Counted from the first letter of the stretch, positions 1 to 13,219 are shown. The stretch: 64,000 bases of DNA from Andrena cerasifolii (GCF_050908995.1 NC_135133.1:9466001-9530000), one strand, 5' to 3'. A program made the numbers and translations. Notes: generated by a model not told the origin, from the sequence alone.

Positions 1-578
1 CCGCCGACATCCTCTACTCAGTCCCCTCCCCCCTGTTACTCTTACTTAGCGTTAGGTAGATAGTTTTTTTTTTTTAATCGGTTACTTAGGCGCGTTGATT
101 AGTTGCGATCCCCTTCCAGCCTACGGGTCTGTTACTTTCCACGATAATCGCGCGCGTTGGATGGCTTCGAGCCGGCGATCGCTGGTGATCGCCGGCGTTG
201 ATCGTCGCCTAGGTATACTTTCTTTCAACGAGAGTCTCTGCTCCGTCCCTCTGTTTGCTCGCGGATCATTTCAACCACCCAGCCACTTTTGGCCAGCTTC
301 GAAGCCCATCGAAGCTTGGCTGCAAACGTGGACGAGCGTGAATCCATCGGGGGGAACCACCGGGGCCGGTCCGACCCTCCCAGAGGAACCTCGAACGCCA
401 CTCGCTGGCTCGCCGAGTCGCTCTGGTCACCGTTCGCGTCTCTGTCACTCCTGCCTGCCGCCCATCGTCCGCATCTCCTCCGCCATGGATGCGAGGTTCA
501 GTGGAGGAAGACGCTGGTGACGGACCTGGTGGTGTGGGGTGGCAGGTCGGGGGCCTCCGTCGGGGCCCCCTCGTGCCC
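1..578 (-). other. 3' flank / probable 3' UTR of the syntrophin gene
   Basis: This stretch lies directly downstream of the syntrophin stop codon on the minus strand, so at least part of it should be 3' UTR. I see no AATAAA on the minus strand (no TTTATT on the plus strand), so the cleavage site is probably beyond position 1 or uses a variant signal. A T-run at about 65-76 would read as A-rich on the transcript strand. No coding sequence is recognised here; the open frames on both strands look like chance frames in GC-rich DNA. Confidence 0.5.
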
Positions 579-671
579 CTATGCGCTCAGACCGAGCCGG
601 TGGATCTTCGCCGAGAGGAAGTTGTGCAGGACGAACACGATGGGCTTCGGACAGCTCTCCAGGTCTAGCTC
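579..671 (-). CDS. syntrophin (Syn1-like), last coding exon, SU-domain C-terminus
   Basis: This is the terminal coding exon of a syntrophin, a membrane-associated adaptor that binds dystrophin-family proteins. The 30 codons read from ELDLESCPKP through IVFVLHNFLSAK to a C-terminal RLGLSA and TAG (complement of 579-581). The SCPKPIVFVLH..LSAK block is a hallmark of the syntrophin-unique (SU) domain that ends alpha/beta syntrophins. The acceptor is a clean pyrimidine-rich CTGCTTCAG just upstream (672-680 on the plus strand). Entry phase 0 fits the previous exon, which ends in a whole Ile codon, so the joined protein reads GEDGEI-ELDLES as in the family. This is seen directly; the assignment to the alpha/beta class rather than the gamma class is from knowledge of the family. 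Confidence 0.95.
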   Translation of the reverse strand, partial: ELDLESCPKPIVFVLHNFLSAKIHRLGLSA

Positions 672-2162
672 CTGAAGCAGAAGGACAGGGGGTCGTGAAT
701 CGGGTGGCACGAAGGGTGCTGAAGCGGTAATATTTGTTTCTTTGTTTCTTGGGGCAGTGTCGTATGCTTGGGAGGAATTATTAGTCTATCGCTGGAGGGA
801 GATTAAAGACTGGGGTTCCTCGAATTGGATGATTTTAGATTGCATAGTAAAAGAACTGAGAACTTAGGACACGAGGTACTGGCTCTTATCTTAAGTAATA
901 AATATTCCCTTCTTTCGAAATTAGTTTTTTGTAACTACTCAATTTACAGCAAGAATTTGCACAGCCGGAGCAACAAAGTCGACAGAGAGACTCGTCTCCA
1001 CGTTCCCCCGTCGTTGTTTCTCCCCATCGCGAGCATACTTCCGAGATATCGAACTCGCCGCGTCGTCATCGGCGCTTAATAAAAATTCCAAGGAGGACCG
1101 ATTCCGAGGATTCCCCATTTGCAGCTTCGTTTCAGGCTGCTCGAGAGCGGAATAATTTTTCCATCGAGACGTCTGTCGCGGGGAAATTCTCCTCCCTTGA
1201 TGCCTTTGCCCACCACCCCGTCGTGCCTCGGTTATGAATGGCCATTGAACGGGAGCCGGACGACAATGTTTGGGGAAGATGTAAAGTACGTATTTTTCCT
1301 CGGCGTCGTTCGTATCCGGGGGGCTCGTTGAAAGTGACCGAGCACAATCCGATTACTCGCTGCTAGACCCCCCCTCATCGCTCGGCGGCTCCTCCCGCAA
1401 TAATCTCGATGGCCTGCCCCGAGTCGATTAAAATTCTGGATAACTTGCGAGAAAAGGTGTCCCGTTTCTTCTGGCGATTCCATTTGCGACGGCATTATCC
1501 TGCATGTCAGTTCCAGGGGCAGGACTTCTTGGCTAATTTTCTGCATTTCTGTGGCAAGAATTGCCACTGCCTTGGGGAACAGAGGCCTTTCTGCACGGGA
1601 AGGTTGCTTAAAGGGGTATACCCGTTTGAACCCTCGGAAAATGTGTACATTTTGTGGATTTTTTTACAAGTCAACGGCTTGATGAAGATTTCCCGTTTTT
1701 TTACCATATTTACATAGTATTATGAACTACTTATAAAATAAGTTTCACTTAAAAAACTATTGTTTCTCGGATGTTATGGATACATATCCGAAAGTCTCTC
1801 GATTTCAGACAGCTAAACGGTGGGCGTAAAAACAGCTGTGTGTCGTGTCTGAATTAAAAAACAATAAATTCCTCCTATAAAGTATGTCAATAGCTATCGT
1901 CCATCGTGGCCGATTTTGAAAATTTTGAAAAATAAAGAAACGGTGAGAGATCAAAGGTAAAGTTACATTTTCCTAAGAGAAAATGCCACCTTTTTTCTGT
2001 ATAAATAATAAACGGGGAATCGGAATAGAAAAAAGCCCTCGATGGACGATGTGGAATCTTATTACGATCCTGCGTGCAAAATTGGAAGTGAATTGTTTGA
2101 ACGTAGCGCGAGTTTTTAGGCCCACTTGTCAGATTGAGTATCCAAAGTTAAGCATCACTCAC
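672..2162 (-). other. syntrophin intron between the last two coding exons
   Basis: The donor is GTGAGT at 2162-2157 and the acceptor is CTTCAG at 677-672, both on the minus strand. The stretch contains an AT-rich island at about 1640-2000 with no inverted repeat or coding sequence that I recognise. Open frames of up to about 110 codons occur on both strands in the GC-rich part, but they lack any recognised motif. Confidence 0.85.
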
Positions 2163-2380
2163 AATCTCGCCATCCTCGCCGCCGAAATCGAGCCACAGTA
2201 AGCGCGACCCATCGTCGGCGGACAGCTTCAGTTTGTCGAAGGACCTTCTCCACAAAGGTGTCGGGGGCGAGCCTGGGCTCACCCCGTTCCCTCCCACGCC
2301 CCTGGTTCCAGCCGCGTACAACGCGAAACCGTCCTCGTGGTTGACGACCAGCTGGCAAGCTTTCCCTTGCCAATTGCACC
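2163..2380 (-). CDS. syntrophin (Syn1-like), penultimate exon, SU domain
   Basis: This 218-nt exon encodes the first part of the syntrophin-unique domain. It begins with GG completing a split Arg codon (C|GG), then CNWQGKACQLVV, a variable Gly/Pro-rich loop, and LWRRSFDKLKLSADDG followed by LLWLDFGGEDGEI. The F.KLK.SADDG and LDFGG.(D/E)GE blocks are strongly characteristic of alpha/beta syntrophins. In the family this domain, with PH2, binds dystrophin, utrophin or dystrobrevin. The acceptor reads TTCGATTTTCAG and the donor GTGAGT follows a complete Ile codon. The loop between the strands (VGGNGVSPGSPPTP) is longer and richer in Gly/Pro than I would expect from vertebrate paralogues. Other frames through this exon are open, but only this one matches the family. 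Confidence 0.95.
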
Positions 2381-2808
2381 CTGAAAATCGAACACGGGGA
2401 ACATATTCACGCGTACCTTCGAGAGGATTCGCCGATTATAGTGCGAGAGATCGTGGACTGAGCTGCGCGTAAAGAAGACAAGGCGGGATTTAAATCCGCT
2501 CGATGCCCGACGGTATCTCTCTTCGTCCGCGTCTTCTCTAGCAGAGAGATCCACGTGATCGATGGGCTCACGGACTCTTTAGGATCGACCATTAATCTCG
2601 ATTTATTATAGCCGTTGGTCCACGGTGAAAAGGAATTGAAATTCATCGAAGCAAATCGGCGCTTTCGCTCTGCGACAATGCACGACCCAGGACCCTCTTT
2701 GTTTCACTTCGAGGCGCTAGCATGGGAACGATTATGCTCGCGATAGAAAGAGAAAGGTCAGCCGGGGATTGAGAGAGGGGCTGACAAAGGTAAATGGGCT
2801 TTACTCAC
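2381..2808 (-). other. short syntrophin intron
   Basis: A 428-nt intron with donor GTGAGTAAAG at 2808 and acceptor ATTTTCAG at 2381 on the minus strand, interrupting an Arg codon after its first base. No other feature is seen in it. Confidence 0.9.
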
Positions 2809-3023
2809 GGACGGTGTACTCGCGTAGCGAGTGGGCGGCCGCGTGGCAGCCCTGGACGATTGCCCTGGCCCAGGCAGCCAGGTCGCGCCGCGTCTCGGCG
2901 CGCAGGTGATGCGTCACGACGCCGTCGATCGTGCCCACCCGCACGGCGAACGTCGCTGCGTGCTGCGTCGCGCTGCTACTGCTGCTGCCCGCCTCGCTCT
3001 GCCGCGTTGGCGACGAGACCAAT
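2809..3023 (-). CDS. syntrophin (Syn1-like) exon, second half of PH2
   Basis: This 215-nt exon encodes the second half of the PH2 domain. It starts with A completing an Arg codon begun in the upstream exon (AG|A), continues LVSSPTRQSEAG with a serine run, then FAVRVGTIDGVVTHHLRAET and RRDLAAWARAIVQGCHAAAH, and ends SLREYTV plus one base. The ET..DLAAW.RAIVQGCHAAA stretch is the C-terminal strand and helix of the syntrophin PH2 domain, with the invariant Trp of PH helices visible. The Ser-rich insert after the first strands is a loop difference. The acceptor is TTGCTTTCAG and the donor GTGAGT. The Ser/Thr-rich loop could be a phosphorylation site, but that is inference. Confidence 0.95.
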
Positions 3024-5388
3024 CTGAAAGCAATGCAAAGAACAGCCTCTGTGAATGCGTTCCCAAAATGTCACCACCCCCGCCCAGTGGTGCGCTCAGG
3101 ATTTAATCTTGAGGGGGAGACGAGTTGAAGGGATAGAAATATCTTCGATGCAAATTCAGTAAAATTCTTCAGGTGATTACACGAATTTATTTCAAGAATA
3201 AAAAGCACTTTCTTTGGGGGATCTGCTCCCGTCAACCTGGAAGTATCGCCCCAAACTCTCGCTCGCTTTAGATTCCAGAAAATAATAGACCTCCAAATGC
3301 CACTCTTTCCCCGATTTCTCAGTTACAAGTTCACTGCCTTTTCACGAACTCCTCTGTAGACTAATGATCTCTCGCGATCGATATCGGCGGAGAATCACGG
3401 ATGAAACGTCTGCGGGGGAGGGGGAGCAGGGTGGCCCCGGACGGGGGTTGAAACGGTGGCGATCGCTCGGAGAATTCTCTCTCGGAAGGTAAATTACCTC
3501 GTCAAGCGATCCGGCGGCCTCGATCGTAAAAATCGCCAGCGGCTTTATTGCGCGTGGGACGAAGCCGCTTGACACGCACGGAGAGGGTGGCTGGGAGGGA
3601 TGGTCAGGGTTTTTCCACCGCCGCGCCGTCCGGCGCAATCTGCTCGCTGACGAATGGTCCTGACGTACGCGGGCTCACGCGTGCTAGATTTATAGATTTT
3701 TTCAGAGAGACACTAAAAAAATGCCCGCCCGACGACGCCACCGCGAAAAGGAGAAAAAAACGCGCCGCGTAATGGCGCTCGTCGTTTGAAAATGGCCCTG
3801 CGGGTGGTTGCAAGAAGACTCGATGAAACTGGGTGCGCGAAAGGTGAAAACACTCGAAGCTTAAATATTCGAAGCAAAGTATGGATCGGAGCTGTCGGCT
3901 TTGAATATAATTTCTTCGCCCTTAAATATTCCGAACGCCAAGTTCACCAACAGTAATAAAAACAAATCAAATTTAAGTACACAGCGCTGGATTCGATGGG
4001 TGATTCGTGGGCACCCGTTAGATGGGGCGGAAGAAGGAGCAGGAGCCCCTTCGGGTGCAATCCCAGGCTTGATCGTTCCCCGGTGGATCCACAGCCTGGC
4101 CCAGAGAACGTTTTCTACTTCTGATAGTCGATGCTTCCGAAGCCTAGAAAGTTTCTGCAACGTGGGGGGACGTGGATGGTACGTGGGCTTCGTGAGAGAA
4201 TTACGGGAGAGGCGAGTGCAGCGGGGCCGGTGCGTCGCGATGGATGCAACGGGGTGGGAATAGTAATGATCCTCCCGGATCGTAGCCGGTGATCGTGCCA
4301 CTGTAGTTGAATCTCCAAGCGTCCCCTGCAACGCGGCAGTCGAGCAGCGACGAGGAAGCATCCTCGCGAACAATACGCGTCCCTTTATCTTTGTTTCCCA
4401 CCCTCGATTATCTCCGAATTAACACCCTAAAATCGACGATTCATGACGGATCGGCCCGCTAACTAAAGCACGCGCTTTAAATTAGGAATTTAAGCGAGCG
4501 CCGACAAGACCCGGAAGAAGAGGGGCGAAGGAAAGCAAAGGGGAGGGCGAGAGAAATGAGCGGGTTCCAGCGAAAAGCCACGAGAGGGTGAAAGAGAAAT
4601 ATACAACTGCAGAGGGAAAAAGGGGGAAGGGGATAGCAGTCGTCGGTAAATAAAGGCGTTAAACGAGAATGGATGTTCGTCCGAGGCCCCGTAATCCCGG
4701 CAGAAGGAACCAAGTGGAAGCCAAAGGGGAGCAAACTTTCCTCCCTACCCTACCCCCCCTAGCTTCTGCAGCGAGAAAGAAGTGTTTCGGTCGTTGCCGA
4801 ATCACTTCCGGTTTGTCTCGCAGTAAAACTCCCTTAAGTCGGCCATTTCGTAGGTTACACGGGCCCGATACGGACCCCTCCGACCGGAAATAGCTTTCCG
4901 TTGCACTTTCTTCTTCTCGGCTCACCCCTTCTCTCTACCACCCCGTTCAATCTCTCCTTCTTCCTTTTCATTGCCAGACCCACCCCGTCGAAACTGGACT
5001 CCCGAGTGGTTTCCAGCCGACGCTCGAACCATCTTGGTCCCTCGTCACACGAGGGGCAAACTTTCTGAAAAGTCACGCCAAGTCGAGACGTTACTTGCCT
5101 CGGTGGTCGAATAACGGCCCGATAATCGGTTTACTGGGGATTCAATTTGCCCGTGATAAATCCTCCGCGGCGTGCCACTCGATCCCACGACGTCTCGCCG
5201 ATTAGACCTTCCCTTTCGAATAATTGCATGGGATTTTTTCGCCACAGTTTTTCAGCCGTTTCATATTAAGCTCGAAGATGAACCAGTAGCATTGTCAATG
5301 AATAATCGCGCAAAAATACGCCCGCGCGATGAAAAAGGTGCATTGCGAAACATCCCTTTCTTCTGTAAACCCCAGCCACTCGGTTTAA

Positions 5389-5661
5389 GGGGGAACACCA
5401 CTGTGACCGCCGGAAAAGTAAGGCATTTTTAAGAATTTTTTTAAGAATAATTTACAGTTTTCATAGAAAAATTTTATTACCTACCTTTAGTACGCTGTCT
5501 TAAAGGCTATATAAAAAAATAAATAGAAAAACATCCATAAATTTTAATATATATTAATTAATCTTCTAAACACCCCCACGCGAGCTGGTCGAATGTGTAA
5601 CTATGGAACATATGGTTTATTATATGGCTTACTTTTCCGGCCGTCACAGTTGTGTTCACCC
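5389..5661. mobile_element. TTAA-flanked inverted-repeat element, family 1, deletion copy
   Basis: The ends are inverted copies of GGGGGAACACCACTGTGAC followed by CGGAAAAGTAAG-like sequence, and TTAA borders both sides (5385-5388 and 5662-5665). TTAA target duplications are typical of piggyBac-type transposition. The copy is only 273 bp. Its interior matches one arm of the longer copy at 27065-27772, including the block TCGAATGTGTAACTATGGAA, and then jumps straight to the other end, so most of the second arm is missing. No coding capacity remains. Confidence 0.85.
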
Positions 5662-7627
5662 TTAATATCGCTGCTAGGCTCGGGATGTAGTCCCCACCAA
5701 ATGGTAAACACGAAACTGCTATCGGCGCGTCGGCTGACTCACCTCAGCACAAGTTCGGACGCCGCGGTGTTTACACCTATCACGCGTGTCGCGAAGACTT
5801 TGAAATCGTTTCGCTGCGAGTTTCCTCCGTTTTCTGTGATTGTGAACGCAGCTGAGTGCGGTTGTGCGACCCACGCTCCATGCATCAGTGTTCTTCTGCC
5901 ACACTCGTCATATTCGCAGCACCTTTGCAGCCAATTATCGATCAATTCAGCGATTTATTGGGAGCTGGAAATTCGACTGAAAGCCGATACCCTGAAACGG
6001 TTGCAAGGTATGCCACTAATTGAATGGATCTGGTTTTTGTTTTGCCGTTTTCGATATTTAAACGAGGCTAGAATTACCTAAACGGAGGCAAACTCTCAGA
6101 CCCTGGAACCCATCAGCGCGATATTTAATTGGGAGTGAAAGTTTACGGGCCGCCAGCGGCCGTCTTCATTTAAAATTAATAACAAAAGCGCTCGCACGCA
6201 CACAGCCTCGACGTTGTTCGCGTTTTCTGTTGCCTGGCTCGGGAAAAAATCGTGGAAAATTTACGAATCCAACCGCGCCCCATCGGTCCTCGCTTCCTGG
6301 ACCTCTGCCGTTGATCATCCCCGGCTACTATATTTTTCTTTTATTCTGTTATTTTTAACCGTGCCGCGTTGGGACATCGAAATCCCGCGTACAGTCGCGA
6401 GAGAAATCGCGGGAAACGTCCCGCCAATCCCCAGGAAACTCACCTTTGTCCTGTCACTGAACCGATGCTCACTGCGTCGAGAAAAGTCGAGTGGAATGAT
6501 GGATTGGCACTGAAGAAACACGCGAAAATAATCGAAGGCTATCGCGATTCCTCTCTGGCATCATCATCTTACCTTCCACTTGAATAACCTGAACTTGACT
6601 CGCAACTGCAACCTGCTTTTCCCTTCGTTTCCACGACACAATTTCAAAAAAGAAAATTTCCATTACAAACAGAAGAGAGTTTCTAAATAACAGTGTCGTG
6701 GATTTTCGCGAACAAACAATCTACCTAAAAGTTTCTAGGGTTGATTAAACAGAGAAATTTTCTGAACCACAGTTAGGGGGATGGGGATGATAGCAACATA
6801 TTCCACTCGTTGTTAATTACTGCGGGCTGTTCGAATCTTCCCAATAGCGGTCCTGTTATGTAATAATCAACGTACACGTAAAAGTATCTTTCGACGGCGT
6901 GCGGGGTTTCATTGGGAAAAAATTTAGTTTCCAAAGAGGGGGAGGTCGGAGTAATCATTCCGGGGGGCGAATTTGCCGTTAAAAGCGGTGCATGTAAATT
7001 CTGTTACGTCGCGAAGTACGGCGAACGTTGTTAACGTCGCATAATTGGCCGCAGCGTGTGCATCGCCCTGGATCCTACGTGTAACAAGTTGTGCTCGGCG
7101 GTAATAAGCGTGAAATAAAATTGCGCGTCGTATAGAAATGCCGGGCAACTTTTCGACTAAATAGAAAGCGAGCCACGAAGCATCGCGGGAAACGTTGCTC
7201 CCATCGGTCGCGCTGCGAACCTGCGGCAGTTAATCACCGGCGATTATTAGTCGCCGAAATCCACCGTTCATTACATTCGACAATGCCTTTCCCGCGGAGC
7301 TATGCGACGAACTAATGCTCCCTGCGAGTTCCGCGATCGCTCTACGTGCATTCGCGAAACTCGGGACGCGATGTAACTCGCGCAATAACTAGCTTTGTTA
7401 ATTTTATTACCAAAATTTCCCGTGGACAAGCGGGGCTTTTGATTCGGCGCTATTATATCATTATACGTAATAACATATTCGTTGCGTTAATTTTATAACA
7501 AAGCGCCGTGTATTTCGAAGCTGGACGACTTTATTGTAACTCTGCCAATTATATTCGGTAAGAAATTCATGTATCCACCTCCATTTATGAAATCGAAATA
7601 TTTCATATGTAATCATATTATGAATAT

Positions 7628-7629
<2 letters not shown>

Positions 7630-7660
<31 letters not shown>
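7630..7660. repeat. (TA)n microsatellite
   Basis: An uninterrupted alternating AT run of about 31 bases lies inside an AT-rich stretch of intron. Confidence 0.97.
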
Positions 7661-7663
<3 letters not shown>

Positions 7664-9251
7664 CGACAATAGAATGCGCTGCTAATGATCGATATTCGCT
7701 TCGAATGACGCCGCAGTCCATTTCACAACGAATTAAGCTCCTCATTTAGAGAGTCCCGCGTCGCGGTTGCTTCTCGCGAGGAACGAGGATTGCTGGAAAG
7801 CATCGTATAGAGAAGTCGGCGGGAAACTTCGCGCGCGGAAAATGGAGAAATACGAGGCGTGGAAGCCGAGGGAAGACCTGTCCGCGGGGCGAGAATCGTC
7901 AGCTCGTCCCGAATATTGCGCTCGGATCGCGCGCAGGCGATAGGAAACTGTCGACGACACCTTCAATAATTAATGTCCACCCCGAGGGGGTTTAATTGAT
8001 CCGGTCCCACGGTTCGATTATCGAGACCCCATCTTTCACACTCCGTGCTCGCGATCTGACCTGTAACTCACTCGCGTTTTGCTCCAACCCCTCCTCTCGC
8101 CAGGGATACGATTCACCCTCGTTCCACATCCCACCTTTCGCATTTTATCGCCCCTTCGTTCTATCTTCCAAGTCAATACTCCTTTCCCCGCCGCTGCGAT
8201 CGTACCATCTCTGCAAAATGGCTCCACGTCCGAGCGAACTTAAGCCATTATTCATCAATCCCGGGGCAGGAAAATAGTCTCTATTCGGACGGAATCGAGG
8301 AGTCACTTTGATCTCGCTAAAAGCAAAATGCCTGATTCGTAAAAATGTCTCGATCAGCCGCTCGCCCGGCCGGCCAGAGAGGAGCATACGATTCGATCGA
8401 GCCGGGGAATCCCCGAGCCCACGGTCCAACGCAATTCGATAAATTACCGTTCTCGGGGAATATATCTCTTTTACCCTGACCCTTTCGCTCCGACGTTTCC
8501 GTCCTCCTTGCCGCTCCCGAGCCCTCTGGAGTCTCGACGCGAGAAAAGGCAGTTGGTACGGCGGCTCCTAAACAATCAACTTTTTCCGTGGCGTTCCACT
8601 CGCGGTTGTCCAGTTTGCCAGCACGTGTAATAATACATTTGGGCGTAAGGAAGAAGGTGTTAAGGGAAACAAACGGACACTCGCTCGCGTTGGCCTGTGA
8701 GATTGCGTTCGACAGCCTCCCTCCGTCGTACCTCTCCCTTTTTCTCTCTCGAGTAGAGGGAAGTGACTGTCGATGTGTGTCGTGGATGAGGAAGAAGGGT
8801 GGTTGGTTCCATTTGCGGATTTTCCATTCTGCCCGTCTCACGAGCCGTGCTTTCACCCTTTCTCCTCGCGTGCCCTCGCGCTCTCGAGCTCCTCGCCCCC
8901 TCTCCGCCTCTCTCCATCTCGGAAGGGACTCGATGACCTTTTTCACGCTGCCCACCGAGGGGGGGAGGGCAGAAACGTACGGCCCCGTCGGACCGAAGAA
9001 ATACTTCCGAGGGTTCGTAATTTATAGAATCGCTGCTGAAACGGCAGATCCGACGCCGCTGGAACAGCTTAAAATCCGGCCGCGCGTAATTGGATGAAGC
9101 TTCCGATGTAACCTATCACGTAATCGCGGACAGTCAATCTTTTATCTTGCCCTTTCTTCGATGCAGCAGGTCTCCATTGATTTCCTGCCCTCTCGTCTGC
9201 GACTGAATGAAATTTGCAACGAGTTGCCGCTATTATTTGTGATGGGATTAA

Positions 9252-9972
9252 GGGGACTAGGCAGTCAGATCGCTCGAAAGTCAAGTATTTCTTTGCGAAT
9301 TAATTACAAGGAGATGAATACAAATTGTGACTAGTACTTTTGGGTAATGTTTGTTAATACTATAAACAGCAAAAAGAAAATTATTTGAATAATATATACA
9401 TATGTATGACAGCGCTACAGTTGCCTGATATATAGGTGTTTTTTTATGGAGCCGCTGTAATTTTGCAGTGATTCTGGCAGTAAGAAATTGAATTGTGAAA
9501 TATTCTCTGAAACTGATACTTTGCCCTGACCCCCATTCTGCCCTGAACCTATTGAAAAAGGAAAAATATAAAAATTATAAAAATGGCGGCTGTGAAACGG
9601 CAAATTTTAAAGAAACTTGATTTTTCGCCAGAGAAAAGAGCCATTTTATTTTTTTTTCTCAAAACAGATGTTTTCACAGATTTATGCGTAGGTTCAGGTC
9701 GTAACTATACATGCTTCACATATGCTGAATTTTTTTTTTTCACTGCAAAACGAAGGGGAAATGTGATTCCGAGAAAAACGCGTTTAAAGTTTCGAAAGGG
9801 GAATTAGTCTACCTGCGTGCGCGCAGAAACGGTTTATGACGCGCTCGACCGTTTCGGCTGTAAAATCCTTAATTTTGCGAATTTTAACATAAACCAAACG
9901 GTATTTTACTCGGGAAGGGTGGTGCTTTCGAAAAATACAACAAAAAATCGAGTTTCTGAGTACCTAGTCCCC
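9252..9972. mobile_element. TTAA-flanked element, family 2, copy A
   Basis: The left end is TTAA then GGGGACTAGGCAGTC; the right end is CCTAGTCCCC then TTAA, giving inverted ends with a perfect TTAA duplication (9248-9251, 9973-9976). The left part is recognisably related to the arm of the copy at 18782-19532 (shared AATTAATT, GTTAATA and TATTTG-type blocks) but diverged, and the interior is not a long foldback. A 74-codon plus-strand frame at 9583-9807 starts MAAVKRQILKKLDF; I do not recognise it and it may be a transposon remnant or chance. Confidence 0.8.
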
Positions 9973-11499
9973 TTAATGCGCTGTTCACACGGGTCTGACC
10001 AAACACGGGCATGTTCTACTTGATTAATTGGAATCGAAGTCTGCAAGTTCTATTTTAGTAGCTTTCGAAATTTTGCTCGCATTCCGTCTCTACTTTCAAT
10101 AAAAAATCTTATGTAATAAGAATTTTCTTCGATGCCTGACGTAGCTTCTTAATTTGGACAGAGAATATTCCTACGATACTTCGACGACTTCGCAGGAGTT
10201 CATTACACTCTCCGAAGTGCACTTCATTCCGTATGACTGACAATTCACTGACTCGTTCTACTTATTTATTTACGTTCCTTATCCTCATGATATTTGTCAC
10301 CTTTTCCAGGAAGTCGACAGGCGAATTCTATCTCTGTCCCTCATGAAAATTTCACTCTTCGATCTAAATATCCGCCACCACCGTCTGACCAGCCACAGTC
10401 CTGTCTACTTACCATTGCACATATTTCACGAAAACTGCCATCCAGGCACAACGAAACCGCCCGCACCGCGTATAGTTACTACGTTCCCTGCTTATACTAC
10501 CGTTTTTCGAAGAATTACTCCCTCAGCAACGTCCAACGCAACATTCAACAGCCAGCCATGGCTGCAGCGTTCGTATGAAGATTAATGAGTCGGAAATACC
10601 GAGTTCCCTTCTCTATCCCTTGCCGCCTCCTCCCCCCCGGTGCCCGCGGGATTTCAGATTGCCTTCCTTTCATAAGCGTCGCGCAACGAAAATCGAGACA
10701 AAGAAACGAGCGAATCAGCCGGGCTCCTCTGTTCGCAATGAAAATCCAATTTCGTTTGAACGCCGCCCCGCCCTGTCCCTTCCAACGAGCCGAGCGAAGT
10801 TAAAGCTGATCCGCGTTTACGCCACGGTTAACTCGCCGTTCCCTCCCCGGTCGTCACGATAAACAAACAGGCGACTGCGTTTCCTCGGAGGGACGCCGGG
10901 ACGGAAAGAAGGCGAGGGCCAGAGACGGAAAAGTGGCTGAATTAAACCGGCCGACGTTAACTCGCGACTTGTAGCTGCAAACGCTCTCCCTCCACCCTTT
11001 TGTTTCGCTTTATGAAATCTGCGACGTCGGGGCTGACGCTTATTAAATCTGCGATCTTCCATTCGCTCGCCTCGAAGGCTCGGCAGGATAGAAGGGGTGC
11101 TATCTATTCGAAAATCGAGCGAGGCGTCTCTCTTTTAGATTTCGTATTGCGAAGAGGTATCTAGAATCTTTGCGGAGTTAATGCTGCGTTAGTGATATTG
11201 TTTTCAACTTCAAATTTTACTCAGACCGATATCGTAGCATTTACAGCTCCTAACACAGTCGTGTATAGGTTCCCTGGAACGTTTCCCTCGACAAACCTCG
11301 CAACAGAGCGGAGTCGAGAGGAGCGTTTAACCCGCTTACGCGGGAACGTCGCGTTCCGAAATCTTCCGTCGACCGAGAACACGATTGGAATCCTTCAGAG
11401 CCCTCCACCTTCCCCGCGAACTTCATACAATACGAACGGTTTAATCGCGCGATCGGAAAACAATTTAGACGGTTTAAGGGGGGAGTAGATATAATCTCG

Positions 11500-11790
11500 T
11501 TAAGTAGCCGTGGCAGGGGTGGTTGCTAGTGGCGGAAAGCTCCGAGTAGAATATAAATAAGATAGAGTTCGGATAGAAATTAAGTGGAAAATAGGATTCG
11601 AATGGGCGCGGGGATTCGCAGGGAGGATATATAGACTGGATAGGAATCGCGTCGGGGAGCAGGTGGGAGAGCAGAATTTAAATAAAACGCGAGCGCGCCG
11701 CGTTGTGGAAATTACGCAGGAAGTAGAATCCGCGCGCGGAGCACGGTTATGAAACGGAGGAGGGAGCAGGGCGGAGTAGAATTTAAACGG
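11500..11790. repeat. degenerate GTAGAAT/TTTAAA-type repeat zone
   Basis: The words AGTAGAATATAAA, GCAGAATTTAAAT, AGTAGAATCC and AGTAGAATTTAAA recur at irregular spacing of roughly 50-60 bases with GGA-rich filler. The copies are too diverged to set a clean unit by eye. No gene is seen here. Confidence 0.5.
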
Positions 11791-13219
11791 GATCTAAATA
11801 TCAGCTGCACAGAAGCGTAAAATAAGAAGGGTCGTCAAGTGTATCAGCGTGGGGTAAAAGCTTTAATGGAAGCCGGAGCAGTTTTGTATCGAGATAGAAG
11901 CATCGGAGAGCAGGGATTCGGAGCGAGGGGCTTGTACGGTACTTCCGAAACTCAGGTGTTCGCGTGCGTTTTGAATCTATATTTCCTAAACGGAGCAACG
12001 GTAACGAGGGAAGTGACAGCGGTCCGGAAATACCGGTGGAAAATTCGCGTTAATCCGAATTGATGGCCGTGGCTCGCGCCAGGCTGCTAATAAATAAACG
12101 TGGACGGCGTGGAAAATTTTTCTAAAACCCACCACCGGTATCATCAACCTGTGGATACTATCGACCGTTAAAACGTGCGATGAATCGCTTAAAAATGACA
12201 GAGGCTGCATTTCCTCGTCCCGGCCGCAAGAATTCAATTTCAACAACAACCCTCGGATGGATTCTTTCGAGGACCAAAAGCAGAGGGAGAGAAATCACTG
12301 CCCTGGCAATCTTGCGTCGAATCGAATGAAAAACTCCAGAGAGAGAGAGGCTGATGCCGGAAGAATCTTCGTCCCGAAACCAGCCCCAATTACTCAAGGT
12401 CCACCGTCCCTCGAAGAAGCAGCGTTCGCACTCGTCTTCGTCGGTGGATTGAAAAATCCGCGAAGGGACAGAGGGTGGGCGTAATTAAGTCGCCCTTAGC
12501 GCCATCGACTCCCAGGAATTCCGCGACGTAAATCCACCCTCGAGCCGGGGGTAGCCGAGGCGACCGTTTTTCGCGGTATCCGTCTTCTTGACGCACGAGC
12601 CACGGGGTCGTGGATCGTCCTCGAGGAGCGGCGTTAAGCCACTCGAGCCGCAGTTCGGTTGTGAAAGAAACTTTATCGTGGCTGTCAGCCGCTGGGTAGA
12701 CGAATGGCGCCCTTAGCACCCTTATCTATCCGCAATTTTTACCTTCGGCCCCTCCGCCTCGTGTCGCGTTACTTTTTTTTTTCCCCCAAGCCACACCCCC
12801 GCTCGCAACGGGCGCCATCGAAACTCACCCTGCTCCCTACAGCCACCGTTCGACGCGCATTAATATCCTCGCGGCGCATCGGCTACGAGAAGCTCCTCTC
12901 TAATCCGTCAAATCCGAAAAGCCCCGTGAAATAAATGTCTGCCCGCGGTAGGTGCGGGAGGGTGGCCGGAGCGTGGCTGCGCGGGTCGATACGCGCGATA
13001 CCAGCCAGTCGATTTTAAACGCGGGTCGAATGCGATCGAGCGGGCGAGTGTTTTAAATAAATTCGTACGAGCACGATGTTGCACAATGGGCGCACGAGGG
13101 CGTTGACTGGCGCAGAGTAAACTGGGTAGTCTTTTGGTGGGTAGTTTTCGAGGATACTCTTTTGGGAGGGGGTGGAAGTATTATGTTTGGGGAAGCGGGA
13201 TGGGGACGGTGTGCGGTGA

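Noticed and set aside
4201..4401. Minus-strand frame with GDAWRFNYSGTITGYDPG as a possible exon
   Set aside because: It looks protein-like by eye but matches no family I know, and syntrophin phases are already satisfied without it.
8317..8955. 212-codon minus-strand frame
   Set aside because: Low-complexity Arg/Glu-rich translation of a pyrimidine-rich plus strand; no family resemblance and overlapping frames on both strands.
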